From assembly GCF_026191475.2 (NCBI RefSeq), contig NZ_JAOSLC020000002.1:62001-126000 (forward strand): a stretch of DNA of 64,000 bases, read 5' to 3'. The number at the start of each line of letters is the position of its first letter. Within the stretch, counting starts at the first letter, position 1. Position numbers and translations under genes: made by a program. This document shows, piece by piece, positions 9,931-17,733 of the stretch. Origin of the DNA: Polaribacter ponticola (GTDB lineage: Bacteria; Bacteroidota; Bacteroidia; Flavobacteriales; Flavobacteriaceae). The notes beneath the pieces are model-generated. The model was not told where the DNA came from and did no database searches. It worked only from the letters and a program-made list of their open reading frames with translations.

Positions 9931-10084
9931 CAGCTTAATTAGAGTAATTTTATATAGTTTTAAATTTGGTTATGATAAACAATTTTAATTTATTTCTATA
10001 TTAAAATATCTTAGTGAGCATTGAGTTAAAAATTATAAAAAGATTGGATATTCAGAAACAGAATATTTACTTTTTAAAAACATA

Positions 10085-10109
10085 AATAACTCCTTTATGA
10101 GGAGTTATT
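10085..10109 (-). terminator. Terminator after ftsY
   Basis: Stem AATAACTCCT (10085-10094) and AGGAGTTATT (10100-10109), with T-rich sequence following on the minus strand. Confidence 0.75.
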
Positions 10110-10136
10110 ATATGTTTAATTGATTAAATATGTATT

Positions 10137-11110
10137 TTATTTAAAAAAAGAATCTACAAATTCGTGTTTATTAAATACCTGTAGATCTTCTATACCTTCA
10201 CCAACACCAATATATTTTACAGGAATTTTAAATTGATCTGAAATTCCAATTACAACTCCACCTTTTGCGGTACCATCTAATTTTGTAACTGCTAAAGAAG
10301 TTACTTCAGTTGCCAACGTAAATTGCTTTGCTTGTTCAAAAGCATTTTGACCAGTTGACCCGTCTAAAACTAATAAAACTTCATGTGGAGCATCATCTAC
10401 AACTTTTTGCATTACACGTTTAATCTTAGTTAACTCATTCATTAAATTAACCTTATTATGTAAACGACCTGCTGTATCTATAATAACAACATCTGCATTT
10501 TGTGTTACTGCCGATGCCAAAGTGTCAAAAGCTACAGAAGCAGGATCTGAACCCATTTCTTGCTTTATTATTGGCACATCTGTTCTATCTGCCCATACTT
10601 GTAGTTGATCTATTGCTGCTGCTCTAAAAGTATCTGCAGCACCTAAAACAACTTTTAAACCTTGCTTTTTAAACTGTGAAGCTAACTTACCAATTGTTGT
10701 TGTTTTACCAACACCATTAATTCCAACAACCATTATAACATATGGTTTCTTACTCCCATCTTTATTTGGTGTTAAGTTAGGTATTTTAAACTCAGTTTCA
10801 TTTCCTTTATTAGTCTCAGATAAAAGACCAGCAATTTCTTCTCTAAGAATTTTATTTAATTCGTCTGTACCAACATATTTATCTGCAGCTACACGCTCTT
10901 CAATTCTTGTAATAATTTTAAGTGTAGTATTTACACCTACATCAGAAGCTACTAAAACTTCTTCTAAATTATCTAAAACATCATCATCTACCTTAGATTT
11001 TCCTGCAACGGCTTTAGATAATTTACCAAAGAAACTTTCTTTAGACTTTTCTAATCCTTTATCTAATGTTTCTTTTTTTCTTTTGAAAATATATTTTTAA
11101 AAAAACTCAT
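10137..11110 (-). CDS. ftsY: Signal recognition particle receptor FtsY, frameshifted near the N-terminus
   Basis: The SRP GTPase receptor that delivers ribosome-nascent chain complexes to the membrane. The G domain is complete: GINGVGKTTT (P loop), DTAGRLHNK, TKLDGTAKGG and the VGEGIEDLQVF end. The frame remains open upstream through a normal N domain back to an in-frame stop at 11097-11099, with no start codon. A start ATG at 11108-11110 encodes MSFFKNIFSKEKK in the other frame. Adding one base to the A7 run (T7 at 11073-11079 on the plus strand) joins them into 324 residues, a normal length. Because ftsY is normally essential, the indel is probably a sequence error. The SRP RNA gene lies 11 kb away at 22.3 kb. 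Confidence 0.93.
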
Positions 11111-11313
11111 TCTTTATTTTTTATACTACTTAACAATACGTTAAAAAACGTGCCATTAATTTTGATTGGTCAAATTGTCATTAAAACTGACTGTATTAGT
11201 GATTTAAACTACATCCTTTTTAGTTTTCATATAAAAAGGTATAATAAACACAACTTTATTCTTAATACTTTCTAAATAAAGTAATCACCTCAAAAATACG
11301 GAAATATAAGGCA

Positions 11314-11349
11314 CAAAAAAAACTACTTTCTAAAATAAGAAAGTAGTTT
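11314..11349 (-). terminator. Terminator after the rpmB-rpmG-DUF4295 operon
   Basis: A perfect 12-bp stem (11320-11331 with 11338-11349) with a T run on the minus strand. It separates the ribosomal operon from ftsY. Confidence 0.85.
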
Positions 11350-11370
11350 AAATATATTGTCTATAAGTAA

Positions 11371-11523
11371 TTACTTTTTAGCTAAAAAGTCATTTACTTT
11401 AGAAGGATCCATAATTGATTCTACAAACATGTATGCTCCTGTTTTTGGAGATCTTACCATTTTTATAGCTTTACTTAATCTTTTAGAAGAAGTTTGTAAA
11501 GATGCTACTGTTTTCTTTGCCAT
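11371..11523 (-). CDS. DUF4295 small protein
   Basis: A 50-residue basic protein beginning MAKKTVASLQ and ending NDFLAKK, matching DUF4295, a family restricted to Bacteroidota. It contains a KAIKMVRSPKTGAYMF segment and many Lys/Arg, compatible with RNA or ribosome binding, though no function is established. It follows rpmB and rpmG, the arrangement usually seen in this phylum, so a ribosome-associated role is a reasonable inference. Confidence 0.9.
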   Translation of the reverse strand: MAKKTVASLQTSSKRLSKAIKMVRSPKTGAYMFVESIMDPSKVNDFLAKK

Positions 11524-11574
11524 TGTGTATGATTTTTTATCTATATGCTCTGTTCTGAGTTCTAGATATATTTA

Positions 11575-11757
11575 TTATTTAATTTCTTTGTGAACAGTCA
11601 TTTTCTTTAAGATAGGATTGAATTTTTTAATTTCCATTCTATCTGGAGTGTTCTTTTTGTTCTTAGTTGTAATATATCTAGAAGTACCTCTTTCTCCTGA
11701 AGCTTTATGCTCTGTACATTCTAAAATTACCTGAACTCTGTTTCCTTTTTTTGCCAT
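11575..11757 (-). CDS. rpmG: 50S ribosomal protein L33
   Basis: A 60-residue L33: [18 protein letters not shown], then [20 protein letters not shown]. The zinc-binding cysteine pairs of some L33 forms are absent (only one Cys), so this is a zinc-independent form. It lies 27 bp after rpmB in the same operon. Confidence 0.96.
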   Translation of the reverse strand: MAKKGNRVQVILECTEHKASGERGTSRYITTKNKKNTPDRMEIKKFNPILKKMTVHKEIK

Positions 11758-11784
11758 CTGTATAAAATTTTAAATCGCTTGAGC

Positions 11785-12024
11785 TTATTTAGTTAAAAAT
11801 CCGTTAGCTCTTGCTTCTTTTATTACTGCAGAAATTCCTTTCTTATTAATATTTTTTAAAGCAGATGCAGATACTTTTAATGTAATCCATTTATCTTCTT
11901 CTGGGATGAAAAAACGCTTAGTCATAAGATTAGCATCAAACTTCCTTTTGGTTCTATTCATAGCATGAGAAACATTGTTCCCAACCATTGCTTTTTTTCC
12001 TGTTAATTCACAAATTCTAGACAT
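11785..12024 (-). CDS. rpmB: 50S ribosomal protein L28
   Basis: A 79-residue L28 with the canonical MSRICELTGKKAMVGNNVSHA start and the RKFDANLMTKRFFIPEE block. It lacks zinc-finger cysteine pairs. First gene of the rpmB-rpmG-DUF4295 operon, with a strong promoter 41 bp upstream. Confidence 0.97.
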   Translation of the reverse strand: MSRICELTGKKAMVGNNVSHAMNRTKRKFDANLMTKRFFIPEEDKWITLKVSASALKNINKKGISAVIKEARANGFLTK

Positions 12025-12064
12025 CTTCTCGACGGTATTTATAGTGTTATCTCTAAACGAGGTG

Positions 12065-12096
12065 CAAATCTACAAATAATTCTAATTGTGAACAAA
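12065..12096 (-). promoter_or_regulatory. Promoter of the rpmB operon
   Basis: On the minus strand, TTTG (12093-12096), 20 bp, then TAGATTTG (12065-12072): a near-perfect Bacteroidota -33/-7 promoter, as expected for ribosomal genes. Confidence 0.75.
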
Positions 12097-12105
12097 ACAA
12101 TTTTA

Positions 12106-13350
12106 TTAATTTTTTAATATTTCTTTTTGAAGAATTTCTAAGGCCTTATTTACCGTTTTATCAATGACTCTTCCTCGTGGTTTTCCAAAATTAAATTCCT
12201 CCACAAAAAACTCGTTATCAGTAGCTAACGCAATAAAAACAACTCCAACACTCTTGTCATTATCATCTGTGGTTGGTCCTGCGTTTCCAGTTACTGCAAT
12301 TGCATAGTTTGTTTGCAACTTATCTTTAGCATTTATTGCCATTTCTAGTGCAACTTCCTTACTTACAACAGAATGATCTTCTATTGTTTGTTTTGAAACA
12401 TTTAATAAATTAATTTTTGTTTCTACAGAATAAGTTACAAAACTTCCTTTATAATAAGCTGAAGAGCCAGAAATAGAGACTAAAGTACTTGCGATTTTCC
12501 CTCCTGTTAAACTTTCTGCAGTACAAATTGTTTTTCCTTTTTTTGCTAGCAACTCTCCAACAGTTTGTTCAATATTTCCTCCATCATCAATTCCAGTAAT
12601 AATTTCTGGAATAATTTTATATAACTCAGAAATTTTATCTTGTAAAGTTTCTTGTAAAAGTTTCTTATTGTCTCCTTTAGCAGATAACCTTAAACGCACT
12701 TTTCCATAATTTGGCAAATATGCTAACTTAATAAATGGAGGTAAACTATTTTCGAAATCTTCTATTCTCTCTGCTAAAGAACTTTCTCCCATTCCATAAG
12801 TCATAATCGTTTTATGAATAATAAACGGTAATTTAAATTGTTGCTGAATTTTAGGCAACACTTTACCTGTCATTAAACCTTTCATTTCATTTGGCACACC
12901 TGGTAATGACACAAAGACTGTTTCGTTTTCATAAAACCACATTCCAGGAGCTGTTCCTAAATAATTTTTTAAATACGTTGCTTTAGTTGGCATTAAACCT
13001 TGCAACCTATTTAATTCGCCAAATGGGATGTTATATTTTAAAAATAACGTTTTTACATGATTAACTACATCTTCATTTAACTCTAAAGTATCATTAAAAT
13101 ATTCTGCAATTGTATGTTTTGTAATATCATCTTTTGTAGGACCTAATCCACCAGTAACAATAACAATATCTACTCTTTCTTGCGCTTCTTTTAATGCATT
13201 TAATATATGTTGCTTATCATCTTGAATAGATGAAATCTGATATACAGAAACTCCAATTTTATTTAATTCGGTTCCAATCCATTGAGAATTTGTATCCACA
13301 ATTTGACCAATTAAAATCTCATCTCCTATTGTTATAATTTCTGCTTTCAT
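12106..13350 (-). CDS. cinA: CinA family protein (nicotinamide-nucleotide amidohydrolase)
   Basis: A 414-residue two-domain CinA. Residues about 1-170 form the MoaB/MogA-like domain (ITIGDEILIGQIVDTNSQWI, VIVTGGLGPTKDD), linked to pyrophosphatase activity on nucleotides such as ADP-ribose. Residues about 250-414 form the C-terminal nicotinamide-nucleotide deamidase domain (TAESLTGGKIASTL, AVTGNAGP). Together these recycle pyridine nucleotides. The rpmB promoter lies in the 81-bp gap downstream of its stop. Confidence 0.93.
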   Translation of the reverse strand: MKAEIITIGDEILIGQIVDTNSQWIGTELNKIGVSVYQISSIQDDKQHILNALKEAQERVDIVIVTGGLGPTKDDITKHTIAEYFNDTLELNEDVVNHVKTLFLKYNIPFGELNRLQGLMPTKATYLKNYLGTAPGMWFYENETVFVSLPGVPNEMKGLMTGKVLPKIQQQFKLPFIIHKTIMTYGMGESSLAERIEDFENSLPPFIKLAYLPNYGKVRLRLSAKGDNKKLLQETLQDKISELYKIIPEIITGIDDGGNIEQTVGELLAKKGKTICTAESLTGGKIASTLVSISGSSAYYKGSFVTYSVETKINLLNVSKQTIEDHSVVSKEVALEMAINAKDKLQTNYAIAVTGNAGPTTDDNDKSVGVVFIALATDNEFFVEEFNFGKPRGRVIDKTVNKALEILQKEILKN

Positions 13351-13441
13351 ATTTTATAAGTTACAAAGTTGTAACGTTTATAAAGTTTAAAAGTTAAGTC
13401 TGAAACTTTCTACTTTTTAACTTTAAAAACTTTTTACTGAT

Positions 13442-14050
13442 TTACTTTACTCTAATATTAAATACCTCTCTACCTTCAATAACTCCTTTTAAAACATCAT
13501 TTTCTAAAACTTTACCAACTCCTGCTGGTGTTCCTGTAAAAATAATATCTCCTTTTTTTAAGGTAAAATATTGAGAAACATAAGAAATTAATTCATCTGT
13601 AGTCCACAACATTTCATTTGTATTTCCATCTTGAACAATTTCATCATTCTTATACAATTGAAATTTTAAATTATTTAAATCGAATTGTTCCTTCGGATAA
13701 AATTCCCCAACAACTGCACTTCCATCAAAAGCTTTCGCTTTTTCCCAAGGCAAACCTTTTTCTTTGCATTTGGCTTGTACATCTCTTGCTGTAAGATCGA
13801 TTCCTAAACCAACTTCGTCATAATACTTATGTGCAAATTTTGCATCTATATGTTTACCAACTTTATTAATTTTTACTAAAACCTCAACTTCATAATGAAC
13901 ATCATTAGAAAATGGAGGAATAAAAAATGGATTCTTTCTTGGTAAAATTGCAGAATCTGGCTTTAAAAAAACAACAGGATTCTCTGGTCTTTCATTCGCT
14001 AATTCTTCTATATGTTTTGCGTAATTGCGCCCAATACAAATTATTTTCAT
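13442..14050 (-). CDS. Fumarylacetoacetate hydrolase family protein
   Basis: A 202-residue enzyme of the FAH superfamily (YcgM/FAHD1-like). The N-terminus KIICIGRNYAKHIEEL is the usual opening, and the metal ligands lie in HYEVEVLVKI and GLGIDLTARDVQ, with the FTGTPAGVG motif near residue 170. Members act as acylpyruvate hydrolases or oxaloacetate decarboxylases; the substrate here is not predictable. It lies between purU and cinA on the same strand. Confidence 0.88.
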   Translation of the reverse strand: MKIICIGRNYAKHIEELANERPENPVVFLKPDSAILPRKNPFFIPPFSNDVHYEVEVLVKINKVGKHIDAKFAHKYYDEVGLGIDLTARDVQAKCKEKGLPWEKAKAFDGSAVVGEFYPKEQFDLNNLKFQLYKNDEIVQDGNTNEMLWTTDELISYVSQYFTLKKGDIIFTGTPAGVGKVLENDVLKGVIEGREVFNIRVK

Positions 14051-14111
14051 TTTTATTTATTGAAAAATTAAATGATTCAAAAATTGAAAACTTATAACTG
14101 TTACTTAAAAA

Positions 14112-14981
14112 TTACTCTCCTGCTTCCGGAAAAACAATTGCTCTATTTCCAGAAACTATTATTTGATGGTTTAAATGGCATTTTACTGCTCTTGCCAATA
14201 CTAATTGCTCTATATCTGCTCCAATTCTTTTTAAAGTGGTTGGCGTACTTTCGTGAGTTACTGGTTTTACATCTTGCTCTATAATTGGACCTTCATCTAA
14301 ATCTACTGTAGCATAATGCGCAGTTGCACCAATTAACTTTACACCTCTTTCATAAGCCTTTTTATATGGATTTGCTCCTTGAAAAGCGGGTAAGAAAGAA
14401 TGATGAATATTAATTATTTTCTCTGGATAATAATTAATAAAATCGGCAGATAAAATTTGCATATATCTTGCCATAACAATTAAATCTATCTCATTACAAT
14501 CTACAATTTTTTTAACCTGCGCTTCTTGTTCTAGTTTGGTTTCTTTTGTTATTGGCAAATGATAAAAAGGAATATTAAACATATCTGCAACATATCTTAA
14601 TTTATTATGGTTGCTAATAATCATTATTACGTTACAATCTAAACGTCCTTCTTTTGAGCGCTCTAACAAATCATATAAATTATGACTTGTATGAGATACC
14701 ATAATAGCTACATTTTGTTTTTTATCACCATAATTTACAGACCAATCTATATTTAATGGTGTTGCTAATTCTAAAAACTCGTTTTCCAATACTTCTTTAG
14801 AAATATTAGTTCCGTCTGCATTTAAACGAACTCTCATAAAATAAGTATCTTCAATAGCATTTACATATTGCTGAGAACTTAAAATATTGAATCCTTTTTC
14901 GTGAAAAAAACTAGTAATTTTTGCTACCAGCCCTTTTTGATCTGGGCATTTTATTAAAAAAGATACTACTTGTGATTTCAT
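14112..14981 (-). CDS. purU: Formyltetrahydrofolate deformylase
   Basis: A 289-residue PurU, hydrolysing 10-formyltetrahydrofolate to formate and tetrahydrofolate, which supplies formate to purine synthesis and balances one-carbon pools. An N-terminal ACT domain (residues about 6-80, CPDQKGLVAKITSFF) precedes the formyltransferase-fold domain with INIHHSFLPAFQGANPY and the catalytic GATAHYATVDLDEGPII region (Asn/His/Asp triad). Complete length. Confidence 0.94.
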   Translation of the reverse strand: MKSQVVSFLIKCPDQKGLVAKITSFFHEKGFNILSSQQYVNAIEDTYFMRVRLNADGTNISKEVLENEFLELATPLNIDWSVNYGDKKQNVAIMVSHTSHNLYDLLERSKEGRLDCNVIMIISNHNKLRYVADMFNIPFYHLPITKETKLEQEAQVKKIVDCNEIDLIVMARYMQILSADFINYYPEKIINIHHSFLPAFQGANPYKKAYERGVKLIGATAHYATVDLDEGPIIEQDVKPVTHESTPTTLKRIGADIEQLVLARAVKCHLNHQIIVSGNRAIVFPEAGE

Positions 14982-15024
14982 TTGTTATTATTCCAAAATT
15001 GAAAAATTTGTCATTTAAAAATTA

Positions 15025-15045
15025 AGTTTCGACTGCGCTCAACTT
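15025..15045. repeat. Fragment of a dispersed flavobacterial repeat
   Basis: The word GTTTCGACTGCGCTCAACTT lies in the purU-menB gap. GACTGCGCTC is the core of a palindromic intergenic repeat I associate with Flavobacteriaceae; here only one arm is present. Confidence 0.35.
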
Positions 15046-15062
15046 AGCAACTGCCAACTGTT

Positions 15063-15902
15063 TTATGGTATCCAAACTTTAGGAAAATTAGGTTTTCTTT
15101 TTTCAAGAAAAGCATCTCTTCCTTCTTTTGCTTCATCGGTCATATAAGCAAGTCTTGTTGCTTCACCTGCAAAAACCTGTTGACCAACCATACCATCATC
15201 TGTTAAATTCATTGCAAATTTTAACATTTTAATTGAAGTTGGAGATTTTTCTAAAATTTCTTGTGCCCATTCATAAGCAGTATCTTCTAATTCTTTATGC
15301 GGAATAACAGCATTTACCATTCCCATTTCATAAGCTTCTTGAGCAGAATAATTTCTACCTAAAAAGAAAATTTCACGTGCTTTTTTCTGACCCACCATTT
15401 TTGCCAAATAAGCAGAACCATAACCACCATCAAAAGAAGTAACATCTGCATCTGTTTGTTTAAAAATAGCATGTTCTTTTGATGCTAACGTTAAATCGCA
15501 AACAACATGTAAACTATGTCCGCCACCAACTGCCCAACCAGGAACCACAGCAATAACAGCTTTTGGCATAAACCTAATTAAACGTTGCACTTCTAAGATG
15601 TTTAATCTATGGTAACCATCTTCTCCTACATAACCTTGATGTCCTCTTGCTTTTTGATCGCCTCCAGAACAAAAAGAATACACACCATCTTTTGTACTTG
15701 GGCCTTCTGCAGAAAGTAAAACAACACCAATAGAAGTGTCTTCTCCTGCATCATAAAAAGCGTCATATAACTCCTTTGTTGTCTTAGGGCGAAATGCGTT
15801 TCTAACATTTGGTCTATTAAATGCTATTCTTGCAACACCATTACATTTCTTATATGTAATATCTTCATATTCTTTGGCAACTTTCCATTCAGGTTGTATC
15901 AT
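15063..15902 (-). CDS. menB: 1,4-dihydroxy-2-naphthoyl-CoA synthase
   Basis: A MenB crotonase-fold enzyme of 279 residues that closes the naphthoquinone ring in menaquinone synthesis. Diagnostic blocks are CSGGDQKARG (oxyanion hole), PGWAVGGGHSLHVVCDLTLAS, and TDADVTSFDGGYGSAYLA with the MenB-specific aspartate, and the tail KPNFPKVWIP. I choose ATG 15902 (MIQPEWKVAKEY) over the earlier ATG at 15953. The longer version adds an unconserved 17-residue tail, and a TAnnTTTG promoter lies across it. menD is 1.8 kb away on the same strand. Confidence 0.95.
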   Translation of the reverse strand: MIQPEWKVAKEYEDITYKKCNGVARIAFNRPNVRNAFRPKTTKELYDAFYDAGEDTSIGVVLLSAEGPSTKDGVYSFCSGGDQKARGHQGYVGEDGYHRLNILEVQRLIRFMPKAVIAVVPGWAVGGGHSLHVVCDLTLASKEHAIFKQTDADVTSFDGGYGSAYLAKMVGQKKAREIFFLGRNYSAQEAYEMGMVNAVIPHKELEDTAYEWAQEILEKSPTSIKMLKFAMNLTDDGMVGQQVFAGEATRLAYMTDEAKEGRDAFLEKRKPNFPKVWIP

Positions 15903-15950
15903 ATTTTTGTATTTTAGACGTTCTTGTGACAGAACAAAAATCATTCCTCG

Positions 15951-15958
15951 CAAAAATA
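15951..15958 (-). promoter_or_regulatory. TAnnTTTG -7 box for menB
   Basis: TATTTTTG on the minus strand, about 48 bp before the chosen menB start, overlapping the alternative upstream ATG and arguing against it. Confidence 0.45.
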
Positions 15959-15971
15959 AACATTCTAGCTT

Positions 15972-17129
15972 ATGATTAAGAACTCACTAACATTAATATT
16001 TATTCTTTTTTACTTCTTCAGTTATTCACAAAAAACCATTCAAAAAGGATTAGAGTCAGATATTTTAGAAACAACTAGAGATATTAAAATTTATATTCCG
16101 CAAGGATATGAAAAAGATAGCATCAAGAATTATCCTCTTGCTATTGTTTTAGATGAAGATTACATGTTTGATTTATATGTTGGTAATGCAGTTTTATTCT
16201 CAAAAAAAGACAAAGCTCCAAAACAAATTGTAGTTGGTATTTCTATGGAAGATACAAAAGGAAATGATATTTCTTTTGATAGAAATTCTGGTAAACTTAC
16301 AGGAAGTGCTAAAAATTTTTATGAATTTATAAGAGACGAAGTTTTATTTTACGTAGAAAGCAATTACAGAACATCTCCTTTTATAACACTAATAGGGCAA
16401 GGATATTCTGCAAATTTAATTACACATTTTTTACAAGAAAAAACAGCTTTTATAAATTCTTTTATATGTTTAAACCCAAGTTTTTCAGATTTTATAGGCG
16501 AAGAATTAATTTCATATCAATTACATAGATTCGGGAAAGAAGACAATACTTTTTATTTTTACACAAATAATTCAGATTCCTTTTCATCAAAAAAACAAGT
16601 AAAAATAGATCAAGTACAAAAAGGATTATCTCTTTTAGAAATAAAAAATTTTAATATTATAAATGATATTACTAACACCTCTAGTTCCGTTTCTGCAATT
16701 AGCGAAGCTTTACCAAGAGCTCTAACTAAAGTTTTTGAAGTATACTCTTCCATTTCTAAAGAAGAATATGAAAAAAACATAAAAGAACTAACTCCGCTTG
16801 ATGCAATTTCTTACTTAGAAAACAAGTATTTAGAAATCGAATTTTTATTTGGTAGCGATTTAGGAATTAGAGAAAAAGACATTTATGCTATAGAAAACAT
16901 TATTATTGAAAAAGAAAATGGAGATCGTTTAAGAGATTTTGGTAAAATGATATTAAAGCTATTCCCTTCTTCTCCATTAGGTGAATATTATATTGGTAGA
17001 TATTACGAATCTGGAAAAATGTTTAAAAAAGCCTTAAAATATTACAAAATTGGTTACGGAAAAATGGATCCTTCAGATAAAAATGCTGATGCTTTTTATG
17101 AAAACATTTTAAGAATTGGTGGGCAGTAA
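15972..17129 (+). CDS. Exported alpha/beta-hydrolase of the esterase D type, apparently lacking the catalytic serine
   Basis: A 385-residue protein with an N-terminal signal peptide (about 1-20, ending FFSYSQ). Residues about 30-250 resemble the esterase D / ferric enterobactin esterase fold (TTRDIKIYIPQGYE, YPLAIVLDEDYMFD, VVGISME). The nucleophile elbow, normally Gly-x-Ser-x-Gly, reads LIGQGYSANLI: a Gly stands where the Ser is expected. The C-terminal ~120 residues are helical with a TPR-like end (YYIGRYYESGKMFKKALKYY). It may be a binding or structural homologue rather than an active esterase. Divergent from menB. Confidence 0.75.
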   Translation: MIKNSLTLIFILFYFFSYSQKTIQKGLESDILETTRDIKIYIPQGYEKDSIKNYPLAIVLDEDYMFDLYVGNAVLFSKKDKAPKQIVVGISMEDTKGNDISFDRNSGKLTGSAKNFYEFIRDEVLFYVESNYRTSPFITLIGQGYSANLITHFLQEKTAFINSFICLNPSFSDFIGEELISYQLHRFGKEDNTFYFYTNNSDSFSSKKQVKIDQVQKGLSLLEIKNFNIINDITNTSSSVSAISEALPRALTKVFEVYSSISKEEYEKNIKELTPLDAISYLENKYLEIEFLFGSDLGIREKDIYAIENIIIEKENGDRLRDFGKMILKLFPSSPLGEYYIGRYYESGKMFKKALKYYKIGYGKMDPSDKNADAFYENILRIGGQ

Positions 17130-17142
17130 AATAGTTTTTAGC

Positions 17143-17188
17143 AAAAAAAAGATTAGAAATTATTAGTATAATTTCTAATCTTTTTTTT
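17143..17188. terminator. Strong bidirectional terminator
   Basis: A perfect 19-bp stem: eight A plus GATTAGAAATT (17143-17161) against its complement ending in eight T (17170-17188). It serves the esterase-like gene and the convergent S1 gene. Confidence 0.9.
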
Positions 17189-17241
17189 GCCTTTAGATCT
17201 TTAAATTCAAAAGCCTCACAACTTTGAGACTTTGAAAAAAC

Positions 17242-17733
17242 CTACAAAAGCTCTATTCTATCTTCTTTTATTACAATTAGTTTTTGTTTATATAAATTAC
17301 CAACCGCCTTTTTAAATGCTTTTTTACTCATTTTCATATGAAAACGAATAGAATCTGGAGAACTTTTATCTGTTAACAACAAAAAACCTTCTCTACTATT
17401 TTTTAACTTAGAAAGTACTTTTTCTACATCAGAATCTATTACATTTCTAAAACCTTGTGGTCTAAGAGAAACATCTATTTTACCATCTTCACGAATTTGT
17501 TTTATATAACCCGTAACTTCCATGTTTTCTTCTAAGTCTTGGAAAACTTCGCTTCTAAAAAGTAAACCATCAAACTCTTCATTAATTAAAACAGTATAAC
17601 CTAAACCGGTTTCTGTTTCAATTACTAAACTCACTTTATCACCTTCTTTTAAGTACATTTTTTCATCTTGAGAATCATTTTCTCCGTCTTGTAATTGCCC
17701 TCCTCTTTCGTATAAATCTTCTTGTGAATCCAT
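17242..17733 (-). CDS. S1-like RNA-binding protein (short CvfB/YitL family)
   Basis: A 163-residue protein with an acidic N-terminus, an S1-like OB fold at about residues 26-85 (GDKVSLVIETETGLGYTVLI, GLLFRSEVF), a second short segment (TGYIKQIREDGKIDVSLRP) and a C-terminal winged helix (MSKKAFKKAVGNLYKQKLI). Full CvfB proteins have about 280 residues with more S1 repeats, so this is a short version corresponding to their C-terminal half. Probably binds RNA. Its ATG overlaps the menD stop (TAATG), so it is coupled to menD. Confidence 0.82.
   Translation of the reverse strand: MDSQEDLYERGGQLQDGENDSQDEKMYLKEGDKVSLVIETETGLGYTVLINEEFDGLLFRSEVFQDLEENMEVTGYIKQIREDGKIDVSLRPQGFRNVIDSDVEKVLSKLKNSREGFLLLTDKSSPDSIRFHMKMSKKAFKKAVGNLYKQKLIVIKEDRIELL

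Noticed and set aside
11060..11110. Programmed frameshift in ftsY
   Set aside because: There is no stimulatory stem-loop or Shine-Dalgarno-like element next to the run, and the same kind of break recurs in many unrelated genes, so sequence error is simpler.
14072..14284. 70-codon plus-strand ORF overlapping purU
   Set aside because: Shadow of the purU reading frame; no promoter or independent support.
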